Source: Umezawaea beigongshangensis
GTDB lineage: Bacteria; Actinomycetota; Actinomycetes; Mycobacteriales; Pseudonocardiaceae
Direction: 5' to 3'
Length of the DNA: 64,000 nt
NCBI RefSeq assembly: GCF_016464305.1
Contig: NZ_JAEIOJ010000007.1
Coordinates: forward strand, 62,001-126,000
Shown: positions 1-9,163 of the stretch, piece by piece
Numbering within the stretch: position 1 is the first letter of the stretch
Layout: every line of letters begins with the position of its first letter
Made by a program: the position numbers and the translations under genes
Notes under the pieces: model-generated
Seen by the model: only the letters and a program-made list of their open reading frames with translations
The model's database searches: none
What the model was told of the DNA's origin: nothing

Positions 1-142
1 CGAAGCCCGGTCTCAGCTCCCGGTGCGGCCACGGCGCGGCCCGGTGGGCCGGCTGCCACAGCGCCCACCCGAACGCCTCGGCCGTGCTCCCGGCCGGCGT
101 CCACCCGGTGCCCAGCCTGATCCACGCTTCCTCCACGGTCAC
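1..142 (-). CDS. hypothetical protein, 5' part only (runs off the window)
   Basis: Only the first 45-47 codons are inside the window. The reading frame begins with GTG at 142, which overlaps the comEC stop as GTGA. A second GTG at 136 is better spaced (7 nt) from an AGGAGG ribosome binding site and may be the true start. The visible peptide is rich in Trp (TGWTPAGSTAEAFGWALWQ) and has no motif I recognise; it has no signal peptide or membrane segment. It lies downstream of comEC on the same strand, where mycobacteria have holA, but it does not look like the DNA polymerase delta N-terminus. Product unknown. Confidence 0.55.
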   Translation of the reverse strand, partial: MTVEEAWIRLGTGWTPAGSTAEAFGWALWQPAHRAAPWPHRELRPGF

Positions 143-2478
143 CCCTCCTGATCGCGGTGCCCGCGCCGGACCACCAGGGGACCGTCCGGTCCCGGCAGCA
201 CGGCGACGTCACCCGCCTCGTCCGTTCTCGTCACGAGCGCCCCCGCACGGGAGAGCCCGTCCACCACCAGCGGGCTCGGATGCCCGTAGCGGTTGTCCCC
301 GCCGACGCTGACCAGCGCGATCCGCGGCCGCACCGCGGTCAGGAACCGCGGCAGCGAGTACCGGCTGCCGTGGTGCGGCACCTTCAGGACGTCCGCGGCG
401 AGCGCGGTCTCGTCGCCCAGCAGGGCCGCCTGGCCAGCCAGTTCCACGTCTCCGGTGAGCAGAACCCGCCCCGCCGGGGTGAGCGCGCGCAGCACGAGGG
501 ACCGGTCGTTCACCGCCGTGTTCTCGTCGTCGGTCCGCACCGGCCCCGTCACGCGCGGGCCGAGCACCTCCAGTTCCAGCCCCGGCCAGGACAACCGCTG
601 TCCCGCCCGCAGCTCCACCAGCGCCACACCGGCCCGGTCGGTCTGCCTGCGCACCTCCTCCCACGCCCACGCGGGCTCGCGCAGCGGCCCCACGGCCACC
701 GCGCCGACCGACTGCTCGGCCAGCACCGCGGCCAGCCCGCCGACGTGGTCGGCGTGCAGGTGGCTCAGCACCAGCAGCGGCACCCGGTCCACGCCGAGCC
801 GCCGCAGGCAGCCCGACACCGGTCCGGGACCGGGGCCCGTGTCGACGAGCACCGCGCCGCCGGGTTCGCCGACGGCCAGGGCCAGCGCGTCGCCCTGCCC
901 GACGTCGCAGGCCACCACCGACCAGTCGCGCGCGGGCCAGCCGGGCGAGACCACCTCCACCGGCACGAGCACCAGCAGGAACCCGGCCAGCGCGGCCACC
1001 ACCAGCGCCCGCACCCGACGGGCTCGCAGCAGCGCCCACCCGGCGACCAGGACCGCAGCCAGCAGCAGCCCGCCGCCCCAGCCGCCGGGCCAGGGCACGG
1101 CGGCGGACGGCACCCGCGCCGCCTCCCGGCCGACCAGGAGCAACCAGTCGACCTCCGGCCCGGCGAGCCGCACCAGCACGCTCGCCGCGCCGTCGTGCAC
1201 CGCCGTGACGAGCGTGGCGAGCACGCCGAGGACCGTCGCCGGAGCCACCACCGGCGCGGCCAGGAGGTTCGCCGCGACCGCGACGAGACTGACCTGCCCC
1301 GACATCCCCGCCACCAGCGGAGCGGTGACCAGGTGCGCGGCGACCGGCACGGCCAGCGCCTCCGCCAGCCCCACCGGGACCCCCCGATCCCTCAGCCGTC
1401 CCGCCAGGCGGGGCGCGACCAGCACGAGGGCGCCCGTGGCCACGACCGACAGCGCGAAGCCCCACGCGGTGCCCAGCGCCGGGTCGTACAGCACCAGGAC
1501 GATCACCGCGGCGGCCAGCGCGGGCAACGCCGAGCGCTCGCGTCCCAGCACGAGCGCGAGGAGCGCGACCGCACCCATGGCCGCCGCCCGCAGCACGCTG
1601 GGCTCCGGACCGGCCAGCAGGACGAACCCGGCCAGTGCCACCAGCGATCCGGCCGCGCAGCCACGAGGCCCGGTGCCGAGCGCCCGCAGCAGCAGGAGCA
1701 CCGCGCCGCAGAGAACGGCCAGATTCGTACCGCTCACCGCGAGCAGGTGGGACAACCCCGCCGTGTGGAACTCCTCGACCACCCGGAGGGACAGACCGTC
1801 GGTGTCACCGACGATCAGCGCCGGCAGCAGTCCCGCTGCCTCCGGGTTCAGCACACCGCTCGCCTCGCGCAGACCGGCGCGCAGCGACTCGGCCGCCCGC
1901 TGCCACACCGGCGCCGGTTCCACCCGCTGCGGGGGACCGCGCACCCGCAGCACCGCCGCGGTCAGCGTGCCGGAGCGCGGCGGCAGCAGCACCCCGCTGG
2001 CCACGACCCGCTGTTCGGGCAGCAGGTCGCGCCAGCGGTCGGCCGGTGCGAGCAGCACCACCTCACCCCGGCGCTCGACGGACGTCCCACCGGTCCGCGA
2101 GACCAGCACGCGGGCGGTGAGCACCACCCGGTCGGCGCCACCCGGTCTGCTGCCGAAGCCCGCGGACTCCAGCGGCCGCGGCCGGGTCGTGAGCTCCACC
2201 AGCACATCGGCCCGCGCGCCGTGCTGGGCGGCGGCACGCAGCGGGTGGGTGTCGGCCAGGTGGACCTGCACGCCCACCCACCCGGCGGCGACGGGCGCCA
2301 GCACCACCAGCGCGACCGCCCCGGAACGCTGCCACCACCTCCTGCGCAGTGCCAGCGCACCGGTCAGACCGGCGAGGACACCGGCGACGACCGCGGCCTG
2401 CCAGTTCAGCAGCAGTCCGCACAGCGCCACGCCCCACACGGCCAGCGCCGCCGGAACCAGGCCGACGTGCGGGCTCAC
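139..2478 (-). CDS. comEC: ComEC/Rec2-type DNA uptake channel protein
   Basis: A 779-residue polytopic membrane protein. In naturally competent bacteria ComEC forms the channel that carries single-stranded DNA across the membrane. The N-terminal 60 residues hold membrane segments, the middle is the ComEC/Rec2 membrane domain with many hydrophobic helices, and the C-terminus is a metallo-beta-lactamase-fold domain. The metal-ligand motif HLHADH is at about residues 573-578, and a further conserved block KVPHHGS lies about 120 residues later. The length is normal for the family. The GTG start at 2478 overlaps the comEA stop (GTGA), so the two are translationally coupled. Many actinobacteria keep comEA-comEC without known competence, so function in DNA uptake is inferred from the family only. 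Confidence 0.93.
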   Translation of the reverse strand: MSPHVGLVPAALAVWGVALCGLLLNWQAAVVAGVLAGLTGALALRRRWWQRSGAVALVVLAPVAAGWVGVQVHLADTHPLRAAAQHGARADVLVELTTRPRPLESAGFGSRPGGADRVVLTARVLVSRTGGTSVERRGEVVLLAPADRWRDLLPEQRVVASGVLLPPRSGTLTAAVLRVRGPPQRVEPAPVWQRAAESLRAGLREASGVLNPEAAGLLPALIVGDTDGLSLRVVEEFHTAGLSHLLAVSGTNLAVLCGAVLLLLRALGTGPRGCAAGSLVALAGFVLLAGPEPSVLRAAAMGAVALLALVLGRERSALPALAAAVIVLVLYDPALGTAWGFALSVVATGALVLVAPRLAGRLRDRGVPVGLAEALAVPVAAHLVTAPLVAGMSGQVSLVAVAANLLAAPVVAPATVLGVLATLVTAVHDGAASVLVRLAGPEVDWLLLVGREAARVPSAAVPWPGGWGGGLLLAAVLVAGWALLRARRVRALVVAALAGFLLVLVPVEVVSPGWPARDWSVVACDVGQGDALALAVGEPGGAVLVDTGPGPGPVSGCLRRLGVDRVPLLVLSHLHADHVGGLAAVLAEQSVGAVAVGPLREPAWAWEEVRRQTDRAGVALVELRAGQRLSWPGLELEVLGPRVTGPVRTDDENTAVNDRSLVLRALTPAGRVLLTGDVELAGQAALLGDETALAADVLKVPHHGSRYSLPRFLTAVRPRIALVSVGGDNRYGHPSPLVVDGLSRAGALVTRTDEAGDVAVLPGPDGPLVVRRGHRDQEG

Positions 2479-3269
2479 ACCCGCACCAGGTCGGCCAACC
2501 GCGCGAACTTGTTCTCACCGATCCCGTCGACCTCGCGCAACTGCTCGACCGAGACGAACGGGCCGTGCTCGGTGCGCCACCGCACGATCCGCTGGGCCGT
2601 CACCGGCCCCACTCCCGGTAAGGCGTCCAGCTCCCCCTCGTCCGCCGCGTTGAGGTCGACCCGCTGGTCCCCGCCGGTACCGCGACCCCGATCGGCCGGT
2701 GGGGGCACGCCGACCGCGATCTGCTCGCCGTCGGCGACCTTGCGGGCCAGGTTGAGGCCGTGCAGGTCGGTGCCGGGCCGCGCGCCGCCCGCTCGTGCGA
2801 GCGCGTCGGCGACGCGGGCTCCACCGGTGAGCGTGACCAGGCCGGGCGAGGAGACCTCGCCGACGACGTCGACCACGACGGACGCCGCGGTCTGCGCGAC
2901 CGGGCTGGGAGCGGCCCTGGCCGGAGCGAGCAGGTCGGGCGGACGTTCGGGCTCCGGGTGCTGGCGCCACGGGCCCAGCAGCGCGGTGAGCCCGGCCAGC
3001 ACCACCACGGTCCCCACCAGCAGGACGCGCGACCGGCCCGCCGCCGGGGACCACCAGCGGTGCAGCAGGCGGTCGAGGTGGCGGCGCACCGCACCGGGGC
3101 GGGCGTGCCGGACCGCGCCGGGACCGTCGGAGTCCGCGGCGCTGGCGAACACGACGGTCGGCCCGTCTCGCGCCGCGTCGTCCGATGTGGACGATCGCGC
3201 CGCGGTGGCCAAGCCGCTCAAGCGCTTCTGCGGAACACCGGTGTCGGAGTGTCGGCCGTGATCGGTCAT
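2475..3269 (-). CDS. comEA: ComEA-family helix-hairpin-helix DNA-binding protein
   Basis: A 264-residue membrane-anchored DNA receptor of the competence type. A cytoplasmic N-terminus of about 78 residues, rich in Asp, Ser and Arg, is followed by one membrane segment (about 80-100), an SLBB domain (about 131-188) and a C-terminal double helix-hairpin-helix (about 203-264; DLNAADEGELDALPGVGPV). In family members the HhH region binds DNA outside the membrane and passes it to ComEC, the next gene. The ATG start at 3269 was chosen because it begins the first conserved stretch; the frame stays open upstream only as a GC-rich artefact. A gap of 143 bases separates it from degV. Confidence 0.9.
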   Translation of the reverse strand: MTDHGRHSDTGVPQKRLSGLATAARSSTSDDAARDGPTVVFASAADSDGPGAVRHARPGAVRRHLDRLLHRWWSPAAGRSRVLLVGTVVVLAGLTALLGPWRQHPEPERPPDLLAPARAAPSPVAQTAASVVVDVVGEVSSPGLVTLTGGARVADALARAGGARPGTDLHGLNLARKVADGEQIAVGVPPPADRGRGTGGDQRVDLNAADEGELDALPGVGPVTAQRIVRWRTEHGPFVSVEQLREVDGIGENKFARLADLVRV

Positions 3270-3412
3270 GCCGACGACGCTAGAACCGCCGCGGCCGACG
3301 TGCGGAAGAGATTCGTCGACTGTGGACAACGGGAGGGGTTGTGGACAACTCGGGGCTCCGCGGGGGCCGCGCACCGCCCGTTGTCGGTGGTGCGTGGCAG
3401 AATGCCGCGCCC

Positions 3413-4309
3413 TCAGCCGAGGTCGAGTCCTCCGGGCAGCACGACCACACCCAGCACACCGGGACCGGTGTGCGCGCCGATCACCGCGCCCACCTCGGAG
3501 ACCAGGCAGCCCCGCGAGTCCGGCAGCCGCTCGTCCAGGCGGGTGGCCAGTTCCACGGCGCGCTCCGGCGCGGCCAGGTGGTGCACGGCCAGGCCCACCG
3601 GCCCGGTACCGGCGGCCTCCGCGGCGAGGTCCACCAGACGCCCCACCGCACGCGTCATCGTGCGCACCTTCTCCAGCGGCACGATGCGGCCGTCGTCGAC
3701 GTGCAGCAGCGGCTTCACGGCCAGCGCGGTGCCCAGCAGCGCCGCCGCCGCACCGATGCGGCCGCCGCGCCGCAGGTGGTCCAGGGTCTCGACGCAGAAG
3801 AACATGCGGACCCGGCCCGCCGCGGCCGTCGCGGCCTCCTCCACCTCGTCCGCTCCCGCGCCGCGGGCCGCCGCGGCCGAGGCCGCCAGCACCGCGAAGC
3901 CGAGTCCCATGCCGCTGGAGCGGGAGTCCACGACGCGCACCCGCGTCCGGTCGACCTCCTCGGCCGCGAGTCGCGCCGCCTCCCACGTGCCGGACAGCTC
4001 GCGGGACAGGTGCACCGACACCACCGCGCCCGCGCCGTCGTCGAGCAACGACCGGTAGACCTCGGCCAGCTCTCCCGGTGTGGGGCGGGACGTGGTGACC
4101 CTGCGGTGCGCTCCCAGGGCCGCGGCCAGCTCGACGGGGCCGAAGTCGATCCCGTCGAGGACGCTCTCGCCGTCGACGGCGACGTGCAGGGGGACGACGT
4201 GAACGCCGTGGCGCTGGGCGAAGCCCTCCGGCAGGTACGCGGTGGAGTCGGTGACCACCACCACGGGCAGGTCGCCTCCGTCGGCGGGCGCTGATCTGCG
4301 GCTGGACAC
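3413..4309 (-). CDS. DegV family protein (fatty-acid binding)
   Basis: A 298-residue protein with the DegV fold. DegV/FakB proteins bind a fatty acid; in Firmicutes they present it to the kinase FakA. The N-terminal VVVVTDSTAYLP and the later TSRPTPGEL and SRSSGMGLG blocks are the usual DegV signatures around the lipid pocket. The GTG start at 4309 lies 12 nt after the upstream stop. Longer readings that begin inside the neighbour are artefacts of GC-rich sequence. The place between comEA and octT matches Rv2417c of M. tuberculosis. No FakA-like kinase is present in the window, so its partner is unknown. Confidence 0.88.
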   Translation of the reverse strand: MSSRRSAPADGGDLPVVVVTDSTAYLPEGFAQRHGVHVVPLHVAVDGESVLDGIDFGPVELAAALGAHRRVTTSRPTPGELAEVYRSLLDDGAGAVVSVHLSRELSGTWEAARLAAEEVDRTRVRVVDSRSSGMGLGFAVLAASAAAARGAGADEVEEAATAAAGRVRMFFCVETLDHLRRGGRIGAAAALLGTALAVKPLLHVDDGRIVPLEKVRTMTRAVGRLVDLAAEAAGTGPVGLAVHHLAAPERAVELATRLDERLPDSRGCLVSEVGAVIGAHTGPGVLGVVVLPGGLDLG

Positions 4310-4320
4310 GAGCGACGAGC

Positions 4321-5052
4321 CTACGGCGCTTCCCCGGTCGTGCGCTCGACCGCCACGGACCGGACGGTGTCGGCGACGGCGGCGGCCACCAGTTCGTGGC
4401 CCTCCCAGCCCCAGTGCACGCCGTCGGGGTTGCCCCGCCCGGACAGCACGTGGTCGCCCACCACGGCTGGCAGGTCGACCAGCGCGACCCCGGCACGCCC
4501 GGCCCACGCGGTGATCGCGCGGACGGCGGCGGCGTGACCGGTGTGGACACCGCCGTAGAGCGCCGAGCGGTGCACCGGCGGCACGAACGCCACCACGGCC
4601 ACACCGGGCCGCAGGTGCCGCACGGCACGCACCGAGTCGTCGAGGTAGCGGACCGTCAGGTGCGGCGGCAGGGCCACCGGACGCCCGCGCGTCGCACGGG
4701 CGAGGTGCGGCTGAGCCGCCCGGTAGGCCCGGCGGGCCCAGCGGCGCACCCGGTCGGGGCGCAGGTAGCGCAATCCCTGACGCAGGTAGGTCGGCAGCGG
4801 CGAGGGCAGGGTGTCCATGCCGCCGACCGCGAGGACCAGCACGTCGGTGCGGGGCAGCAGCGACCACACGCGGGGGTCGCCGGTGAGGGACCACCAGCCG
4901 TCGCGGGCCGTCCACCCGAACCCGGCGGCCAGCTCCGCGTGCCCGCCGAGCGCGGCGGCCGCGCGGTTCGGCCACAGGTCCGGGTGGTCTGCCGGCAGTG
5001 GCCCGTCCGGGCCGTGGAAGGCCAGCGAATCGGCCACCACCAGCAGTCTCAC
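4321..5052 (-). CDS. octT: SGNH-fold acyltransferase, OctT-like (diglucosylglycerate octanoyltransferase)
   Basis: A 243-residue SGNH/GDSL-type protein. Block I is VVADSLAFHG (nucleophile Ser9), and the C-terminal block NPDGVHWGWEGHE carries the Asp/His pair expected of the catalytic triad. In mycobacteria the equivalent gene, Rv2418c (OctT), acylates diglucosylglycerate with octanoate on the way to methylglucose lipopolysaccharides, and it lies beside gpgP exactly as here. It overlaps the gpgP stop by GTGA. The substrate assignment rests on this synteny; the sequence alone shows only the SGNH fold. Confidence 0.75.
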   Translation of the reverse strand: MRLLVVADSLAFHGPDGPLPADHPDLWPNRAAAALGGHAELAAGFGWTARDGWWSLTGDPRVWSLLPRTDVLVLAVGGMDTLPSPLPTYLRQGLRYLRPDRVRRWARRAYRAAQPHLARATRGRPVALPPHLTVRYLDDSVRAVRHLRPGVAVVAFVPPVHRSALYGGVHTGHAAAVRAITAWAGRAGVALVDLPAVVGDHVLSGRGNPDGVHWGWEGHELVAAAVADTVRSVAVERTTGEAP

Positions 5053-5663
5053 CGCGTGGAACCCGCGTTGTAGGACGACAGGCGCCAGCGGCCGTCACCG
5101 GACGGGCGTCGGGTGAACACCGTCCAGTGGCAGTTGCTGATGCCGCCGAACTGCGGCCACGTGGCCACGGGCAGGCCGAGCAGGTGCCCGGTCAGCGCGG
5201 TGATCAGTCCGCCGTGGGCGCACAGCATCACCGTGTCCGAGAACTGCTCGTCGACCTCCGCGACCACCTCGGCGGCGCGGACCGCGACCTCTACCCTGGT
5301 CTCCCCGTCGGGTGGAGCGACCGTGGGATCGGTCCGCCAGCGCTGCATGGCGCCGGGCCACTCGACCTCCACCTCGTCGGGGGTGAGCCCCTGCCACTTG
5401 CCGAGGTGGGTCTCCCGCAGACGCTCGTCGATCCGCAGCGGGATGCCCGCGACCGACGTGAACACCGTGGCGGTGTCCCTGGCCCGGCGCAGGTCGGACG
5501 CCACGACCAGCTCGGGTGCGAAGCCGGCGAGCACCGGAACCGCGAACCGGGCCTGGTTCCAGCCCGTCTCGGTCAGCTCCGAGTCCAGGTGTCCCTGCAT
5601 CCGCCCGGTGGCGTTGTAGTCGGTCTCACCGTGCCGCCACAGCACGAGTCGGCTCAGCGTCAT
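5049..5663 (-). CDS. gpgP: histidine phosphatase, GpgP-like glucosyl-3-phosphoglycerate phosphatase
   Basis: A 204-residue phosphoglycerate-mutase-fold phosphatase. The catalytic RHGET motif is at residues 10-14, with the second conserved Arg in DLRRARDTA and the C-terminal His in CAHGG. The M. tuberculosis orthologue by position, Rv2419c, dephosphorylates glucosyl-3-phosphoglycerate to glucosylglycerate, the substrate for the pathway that OctT joins. The start is 7 nt from the rsfS stop and the stop overlaps the octT start, so rsfS-gpgP-octT are probably one transcript. A general phosphatase function cannot be excluded. Confidence 0.82.
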   Translation of the reverse strand: MTLSRLVLWRHGETDYNATGRMQGHLDSELTETGWNQARFAVPVLAGFAPELVVASDLRRARDTATVFTSVAGIPLRIDERLRETHLGKWQGLTPDEVEVEWPGAMQRWRTDPTVAPPDGETRVEVAVRAAEVVAEVDEQFSDTVMLCAHGGLITALTGHLLGLPVATWPQFGGISNCHWTVFTRRPSGDGRWRLSSYNAGSTR

Positions 5664-5670
5664 CCGCGCC

Positions 5671-6090
5671 TCACGCCTCCGTCGCCTCGTTCGTCCTGCC
5701 GTCGCCGTCGATGTCGTCCTCGTCGGAGGACGGGGTCGCGTCGAACTCGATCACCGGGCAGTCCTTCCACAGGCGCTCCAGGCCGTAGAAGCTCCGCTCC
5801 TCGACGTGCTGCACGTGCACCACGACGTGGACGAAGTCCAGCAGGACCCAGCGGCCCTCGCGGGCACCCTCCCGGCGCACCGGCTTGGTGCCGGACTCGC
5901 GCATCTTCTCCTCGATGTTGTCCACGATCGCGCCGACCTGCCGCTCGTTGGGAGCGGACGCGATCACGAAGCAATCGGTGATCACGAGCTGGTCGGACAC
6001 GTCGAGGATCAGAACGTCGTGCGCCTTCTTGTCGGCTGCCGCGTTAGCGGCGACCAGCGCCAACCGTCGTGCCTCGTCGGTGGCTGCCAC
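5671..6090 (-). CDS. rsfS: ribosome silencing factor RsfS
   Basis: A 139-residue protein of the RsfS/Iojap family. It binds ribosomal protein L14 and blocks subunit joining when translation must be slowed. The family core (HDVLILDVSDQLVITDCFVI, then VDNIEEKMRE and WVLLDFVHVVVHV) is intact. A GTG at 6090, 4 nt after a clear GAGGAG site, was chosen; an in-frame start 33 codons upstream has no such site. The Asp-rich C-terminal tail is typical of actinobacterial members. A small hairpin (6106-6124, 8-bp arms) sits just upstream of the ribosome binding site. It lies next to nadD as in most bacteria, though here a methyltransferase intervenes on the other strand. Confidence 0.93.
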   Translation of the reverse strand: MAATDEARRLALVAANAAADKKAHDVLILDVSDQLVITDCFVIASAPNERQVGAIVDNIEEKMRESGTKPVRREGAREGRWVLLDFVHVVVHVQHVEERSFYGLERLWKDCPVIEFDATPSSDEDDIDGDGRTNEATEA

Positions 6091-6258
6091 TTTTCTCCTC
6101 ACCAGCGACCCGACTGTCGGGTCGTACCTCACGTGCCGTCGGACGCCGATGCGTCCGCACGAGTTAATGAGGGTACCGGCGCTGGCCACCGGTTACCGCA
6201 CCGCTCCGCTCGGACCGGAACCGGGTGCGCCCTCCGGGGGTGACTACGGTGCTGAACC

Positions 6259-6915
6259 GTGATCGAACCACCGTTCCTGAGCGCGACGAGGGCGGGCTAC
6301 GACGCCGTGGCCGCCGAGTACGTCGAGTACGCCCGCACCGATCTGGACCGCAAGCCGCTGGACCGGGCGATGCTCGCCGCGTTCGCGGACACCGTGACCG
6401 CGTCAGCTCGCGGGCCGGTCGTCGAGATCGGCTGCGGCTACGGCCGCGTGGCGGCGCACCTGCACTCCCTGGGCGTGCCGATCAGCGGGATCGACCTGTC
6501 GCCGAAGATGGTGGAGCTGGCCCGGCGGACGTACCCCGACCTGCGGTTCGACGAGGGCTCGATGACGGCGCTGGACCTGCCGGACGGCTCTCTGGGCGGC
6601 GTCGTCGCCTGGTACTCCGTCATCCACGTCCCGCCGGCGCTGCTGCCGGACGTGTTCGCCGAGTTCCACCGGGTGCTGGCCTCCGGTGGCGACCTGCTGC
6701 TCGCGTTCCAGGTGGGTGACGAACCGCTGCACCTGACGGAGGCGTTCGGCCACGCGGTGTCGCTCGACTTCCACCGGTTGTCTCCCGACCGGGTCGCCGA
6801 CCTGCTGAGCGGAGCCGGGTTCGCGGTGACCGCCCGGCTGCTGCGCGAGGCCGACGAGACGGAGCGCACCCCGCAGGCCGTCGTCGTGGCGCGCAAGCCG
6901 GCCGGCGTCGGCTGA
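6259..6915 (+). CDS. class I SAM-dependent methyltransferase
   Basis: A 218-residue methyltransferase with a Rossmann-like core. SAM-binding motif I is VVEIGCGYGRVAAHL (about residues 54-68), followed by the acidic end of strand 2 in GIDLSPKM and the motif IV-like GGVVAWYSVIHVP. The substrate is not predictable. It is the only plus-strand gene between rsfS and nadD, divergent from rsfS across a 168-base gap and convergent with nadD. A GTG start at 6259 was used because the conserved N-terminal region begins directly after it. Confidence 0.85.
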   Translation: MIEPPFLSATRAGYDAVAAEYVEYARTDLDRKPLDRAMLAAFADTVTASARGPVVEIGCGYGRVAAHLHSLGVPISGIDLSPKMVELARRTYPDLRFDEGSMTALDLPDGSLGGVVAWYSVIHVPPALLPDVFAEFHRVLASGGDLLLAFQVGDEPLHLTEAFGHAVSLDFHRLSPDRVADLLSGAGFAVTARLLREADETERTPQAVVVARKPAGVG

Positions 6916-6919
6916 CCGG

Positions 6920-7516
6920 TCAGTCCGGAGCGGAGTAGAGCCCGCGCTTGGAGATGTACTGCACGACACCGTCCGGGACGAGGTACCACACGGGCAGCCC
7001 CTCGGCCGTGCGGGACCGGCACGCCGTGGAGGAGATGGCCATGGCGGGCACCTCCACCAGCGACACCGAGCCCGGCGGCAGGTGCCGGTCGTCCAGCTCG
7101 TAGCCGGGACGGGTGACACCGATGAAGTGCGCGAGGTCGAACACGTGGTCGGCTTCGCGCCACGACAGGATCTGCTCCAGCGCGTCCGCGCCGGTGATGA
7201 AGAACAGGTCGGCGTCCGGGTACTGCTCCTTGAGGTCGGTCAGCGTGTCCACCGTGTAGGTGGGTCCCACGCGGTCGATGTCGACCCGGCTGACGGAGAA
7301 CCGCGGGTTGGACGCGGTCGCGATGACCGTCATCAGGTAGCGGTCCTCGGCCCTGCTGACCTCGCGCTCGGTCTTCTGCCACGGCTGCCCCGTGGGCACG
7401 AAGATCACCTCGTCCAGGTCGAACCTGGCCTGCACCTCGCTGGCGGCGACGAGGTGACCGTGGTGCACCGGGTCGAACGTGCCACCCATGACGCCGATCC
7501 GGCGGGCGTTGGACAT
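6920..7516 (-). CDS. nadD: nicotinate-nucleotide adenylyltransferase
   Basis: A 198-residue enzyme of NAD synthesis that joins ATP and nicotinate mononucleotide to give deamido-NAD. The nucleotide-binding [11 protein letters not shown] motif is at residues 11-21, and the second family motif, ISSTACRSR, lies near the C-terminus. The length matches the family. The ATG at 7516 has only a weak ribosome binding site. Essential in most bacteria; its place near rsfS is conserved. Confidence 0.96.
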   Translation of the reverse strand: MSNARRIGVMGGTFDPVHHGHLVAASEVQARFDLDEVIFVPTGQPWQKTEREVSRAEDRYLMTVIATASNPRFSVSRVDIDRVGPTYTVDTLTDLKEQYPDADLFFITGADALEQILSWREADHVFDLAHFIGVTRPGYELDDRHLPPGSVSLVEVPAMAISSTACRSRTAEGLPVWYLVPDGVVQYISKRGLYSAPD

Positions 7517-7591
7517 GGCTGGTGAGCCTACGTGGACGATCGGGCGGCCGGGTGTGCAGGCGTGATCACCCCCACACCCGTTCCAGCGGCC

Positions 7592-7822
7592 TCACCGCTC
7601 GGGGGCGAGCACCCTCCCCGCCTCGTCGCGGACCACGATCGCCTCCATCGGGCACGACTCCGCCGCGTCCAGCACGGCCTCGTCGGGCTCGACGGTCGCG
7701 TCGACCGCGCGCGCCCGGTCCGCCACCAGGACGAAGCGGTTGGAGGCGATAGCGGTGCACATGCCCGAGCCGACGCAGGTCTCCCGGTCGACGTCGATCC
7801 GCCACGGCACTGCCGTCACCAC
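7592..7822 (-). CDS. [3Fe-4S] ferredoxin, P450 electron donor
   Basis: A 76-residue ferredoxin with three cluster cysteines in the pattern C16-x5-C22 ... C57-Pro, as in actinobacterial [3Fe-4S] ferredoxins that pass electrons to CYP105-like P450s. It overlaps the stop of the upstream P450 (GTGGTGA, so the start is 7822 or 7819) and is clearly co-translated with it. About 59 of 76 residues match the second ferredoxin at 9164-9394, so the pair arose by duplication. No ferredoxin reductase gene is nearby; a general cellular reductase would be needed. Confidence 0.9.
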   Translation of the reverse strand: MVTAVPWRIDVDRETCVGSGMCTAIASNRFVLVADRARAVDATVEPDEAVLDAAESCPMEAIVVRDEAGRVLAPER

Positions 7823-9015
7823 CGCACGGGGAGGGCGACCGGGCCGCGCACCAGCTTGCCGGTGGAGAACTCCACCTCGTCGGCGGGCACGTCCAGCTCC
7901 AGCGAGGGGAAGCGCCGCAGCAGCGCGGTGATCGCGACCTGGAGCTCCATCCGGGCGAGCTGCGCGCCCACGCAGTGGTGCACACCGTGACCGAACATCA
8001 GGTGCGGGTTGTTCTCGCGGTGGAAGTCCAGCACCTCCGGGTCGGCGAAGACCCGCCCGTCCCGGTTTGCGTTGAGGATGTCGGCCATCACGGCCTCTCC
8101 CCTGCGCACGAGCCCGGCCTTCAGCTCGACGTCCTCCAGGGCGATGCGCACGAACCCGCCTCCCGAGCCGAGCGGCACCAGGCGCAGCATCTCCTCCACG
8201 GCCGCCGGGACCAGGCCGGGATCGGCGCGCAGCGCGGCCAGGTGGGGCGGGCTGCGGAACAGCGCGGCGACGAAGTTCCCGATCTGGTTGGCGGTGGTCT
8301 CGTGCCCGGCGATGAGCAGCGTCACGCCGAAGTCGACCAGCTCGTCCTCGGTCAGCCGGTCGTCCTCGTCGCGCGCCCGCACCAGCGTGCCGAGCACGTC
8401 CCCGGTCGGGGCACGTCTGCGCTCGGCGACGAGCCCGGCCATGTAGGTCAGCAGGGAGTTCATCGCCGCTTCCATCTCCTGCGCCGTCAGCGACGTGGTG
8501 GCGAGGACGCCGTCGGACCAGCGGCGGAAGTCGGCGCGGTCGGCCTGCGGCACGCCGAGCAGCTCGCAGATGACGGTGATCGGCAGCGGCAGCGCGAAGG
8601 ACTGCACGAGGTCGACCGGCGGGCCCTGCGCCTCCACCGCGTCGAGCAGGTCCGTCGCGATCTGCTCGGTGCGCGGACGCAGAATCTCGGTGCGCCGCGC
8701 GGTGAACGCCTTCGCCACCAGCTTGCGCAGCCTCGTGTGGTGCGGCGGGTCCATGCTCAGGATCGACGTGTCCTGGCTGAGCACGGGCATCATCCTGGGC
8801 ACGTCGGCATCGACGGTGGCCGCCCGGCTGAACCGGGGGTCCGCCAGCACGGTCTTCACGTCGTCGTAGCGCAGCACCAGCCAGGCGTCACCGCCGTAGG
8901 GCATGCGGACGCGCACCATCGGCTCCTCCTCGCGGAGGGTGGCGAACAGCGGGGGCAACCGCAGGCCGTCGGGCTCGCCGAACGGAAATGCACGGGGTTC
9001 GTGGACTGTGCTCAT
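7816..9015 (-). CDS. cytochrome P450, CYP105-like (first of tandem pair)
   Basis: A 399-residue soluble P450 monooxygenase. The I-helix oxygen-activation motif AGHETT is at 236-241, the ExxR pair is E275/R278, and the haem-ligand loop FGHGVHHCVG places the axial Cys at 348. The length and the partner ferredoxin suit the CYP105/CYP107-type bacterial P450s that act on drugs, macrolides or vitamin D-like substrates; the natural substrate is unknown. The ATG at 9015 has AGGAG 7 nt upstream. A 148-base gap without an obvious promoter separates it from the upstream ferredoxin, so all four genes may share one transcript. Confidence 0.93.
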   Translation of the reverse strand: MSTVHEPRAFPFGEPDGLRLPPLFATLREEEPMVRVRMPYGGDAWLVLRYDDVKTVLADPRFSRAATVDADVPRMMPVLSQDTSILSMDPPHHTRLRKLVAKAFTARRTEILRPRTEQIATDLLDAVEAQGPPVDLVQSFALPLPITVICELLGVPQADRADFRRWSDGVLATTSLTAQEMEAAMNSLLTYMAGLVAERRRAPTGDVLGTLVRARDEDDRLTEDELVDFGVTLLIAGHETTANQIGNFVAALFRSPPHLAALRADPGLVPAAVEEMLRLVPLGSGGGFVRIALEDVELKAGLVRRGEAVMADILNANRDGRVFADPEVLDFHRENNPHLMFGHGVHHCVGAQLARMELQVAITALLRRFPSLELDVPADEVEFSTGKLVRGPVALPVRW

Positions 9016-9163
9016 GCTGCGGTCTCCTCGTCACCTCGGGGGTTCACGCGCACCACGCAGGAGTTCCCGCAGGAAACGCAACCACCGCTCCGGGGCGGGG
9101 GCAAGCGCACGCACACCTGTGGGCGCGTCCGACCGAGCAGTACCCCGCTGCGCCGGCGCGGTC

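Noticed and set aside
157-3261. Plus-strand open frame of about 1030 codons opposite comEC/comEA
   Set aside because: Composition is Arg/Pro/Gln-rich antisense noise; the minus strand carries full-length recognisable families. Similar long frames opposite the P450s (7975-10620), proA (11142-12692), rplU to the permease and valS were rejected for the same reason.
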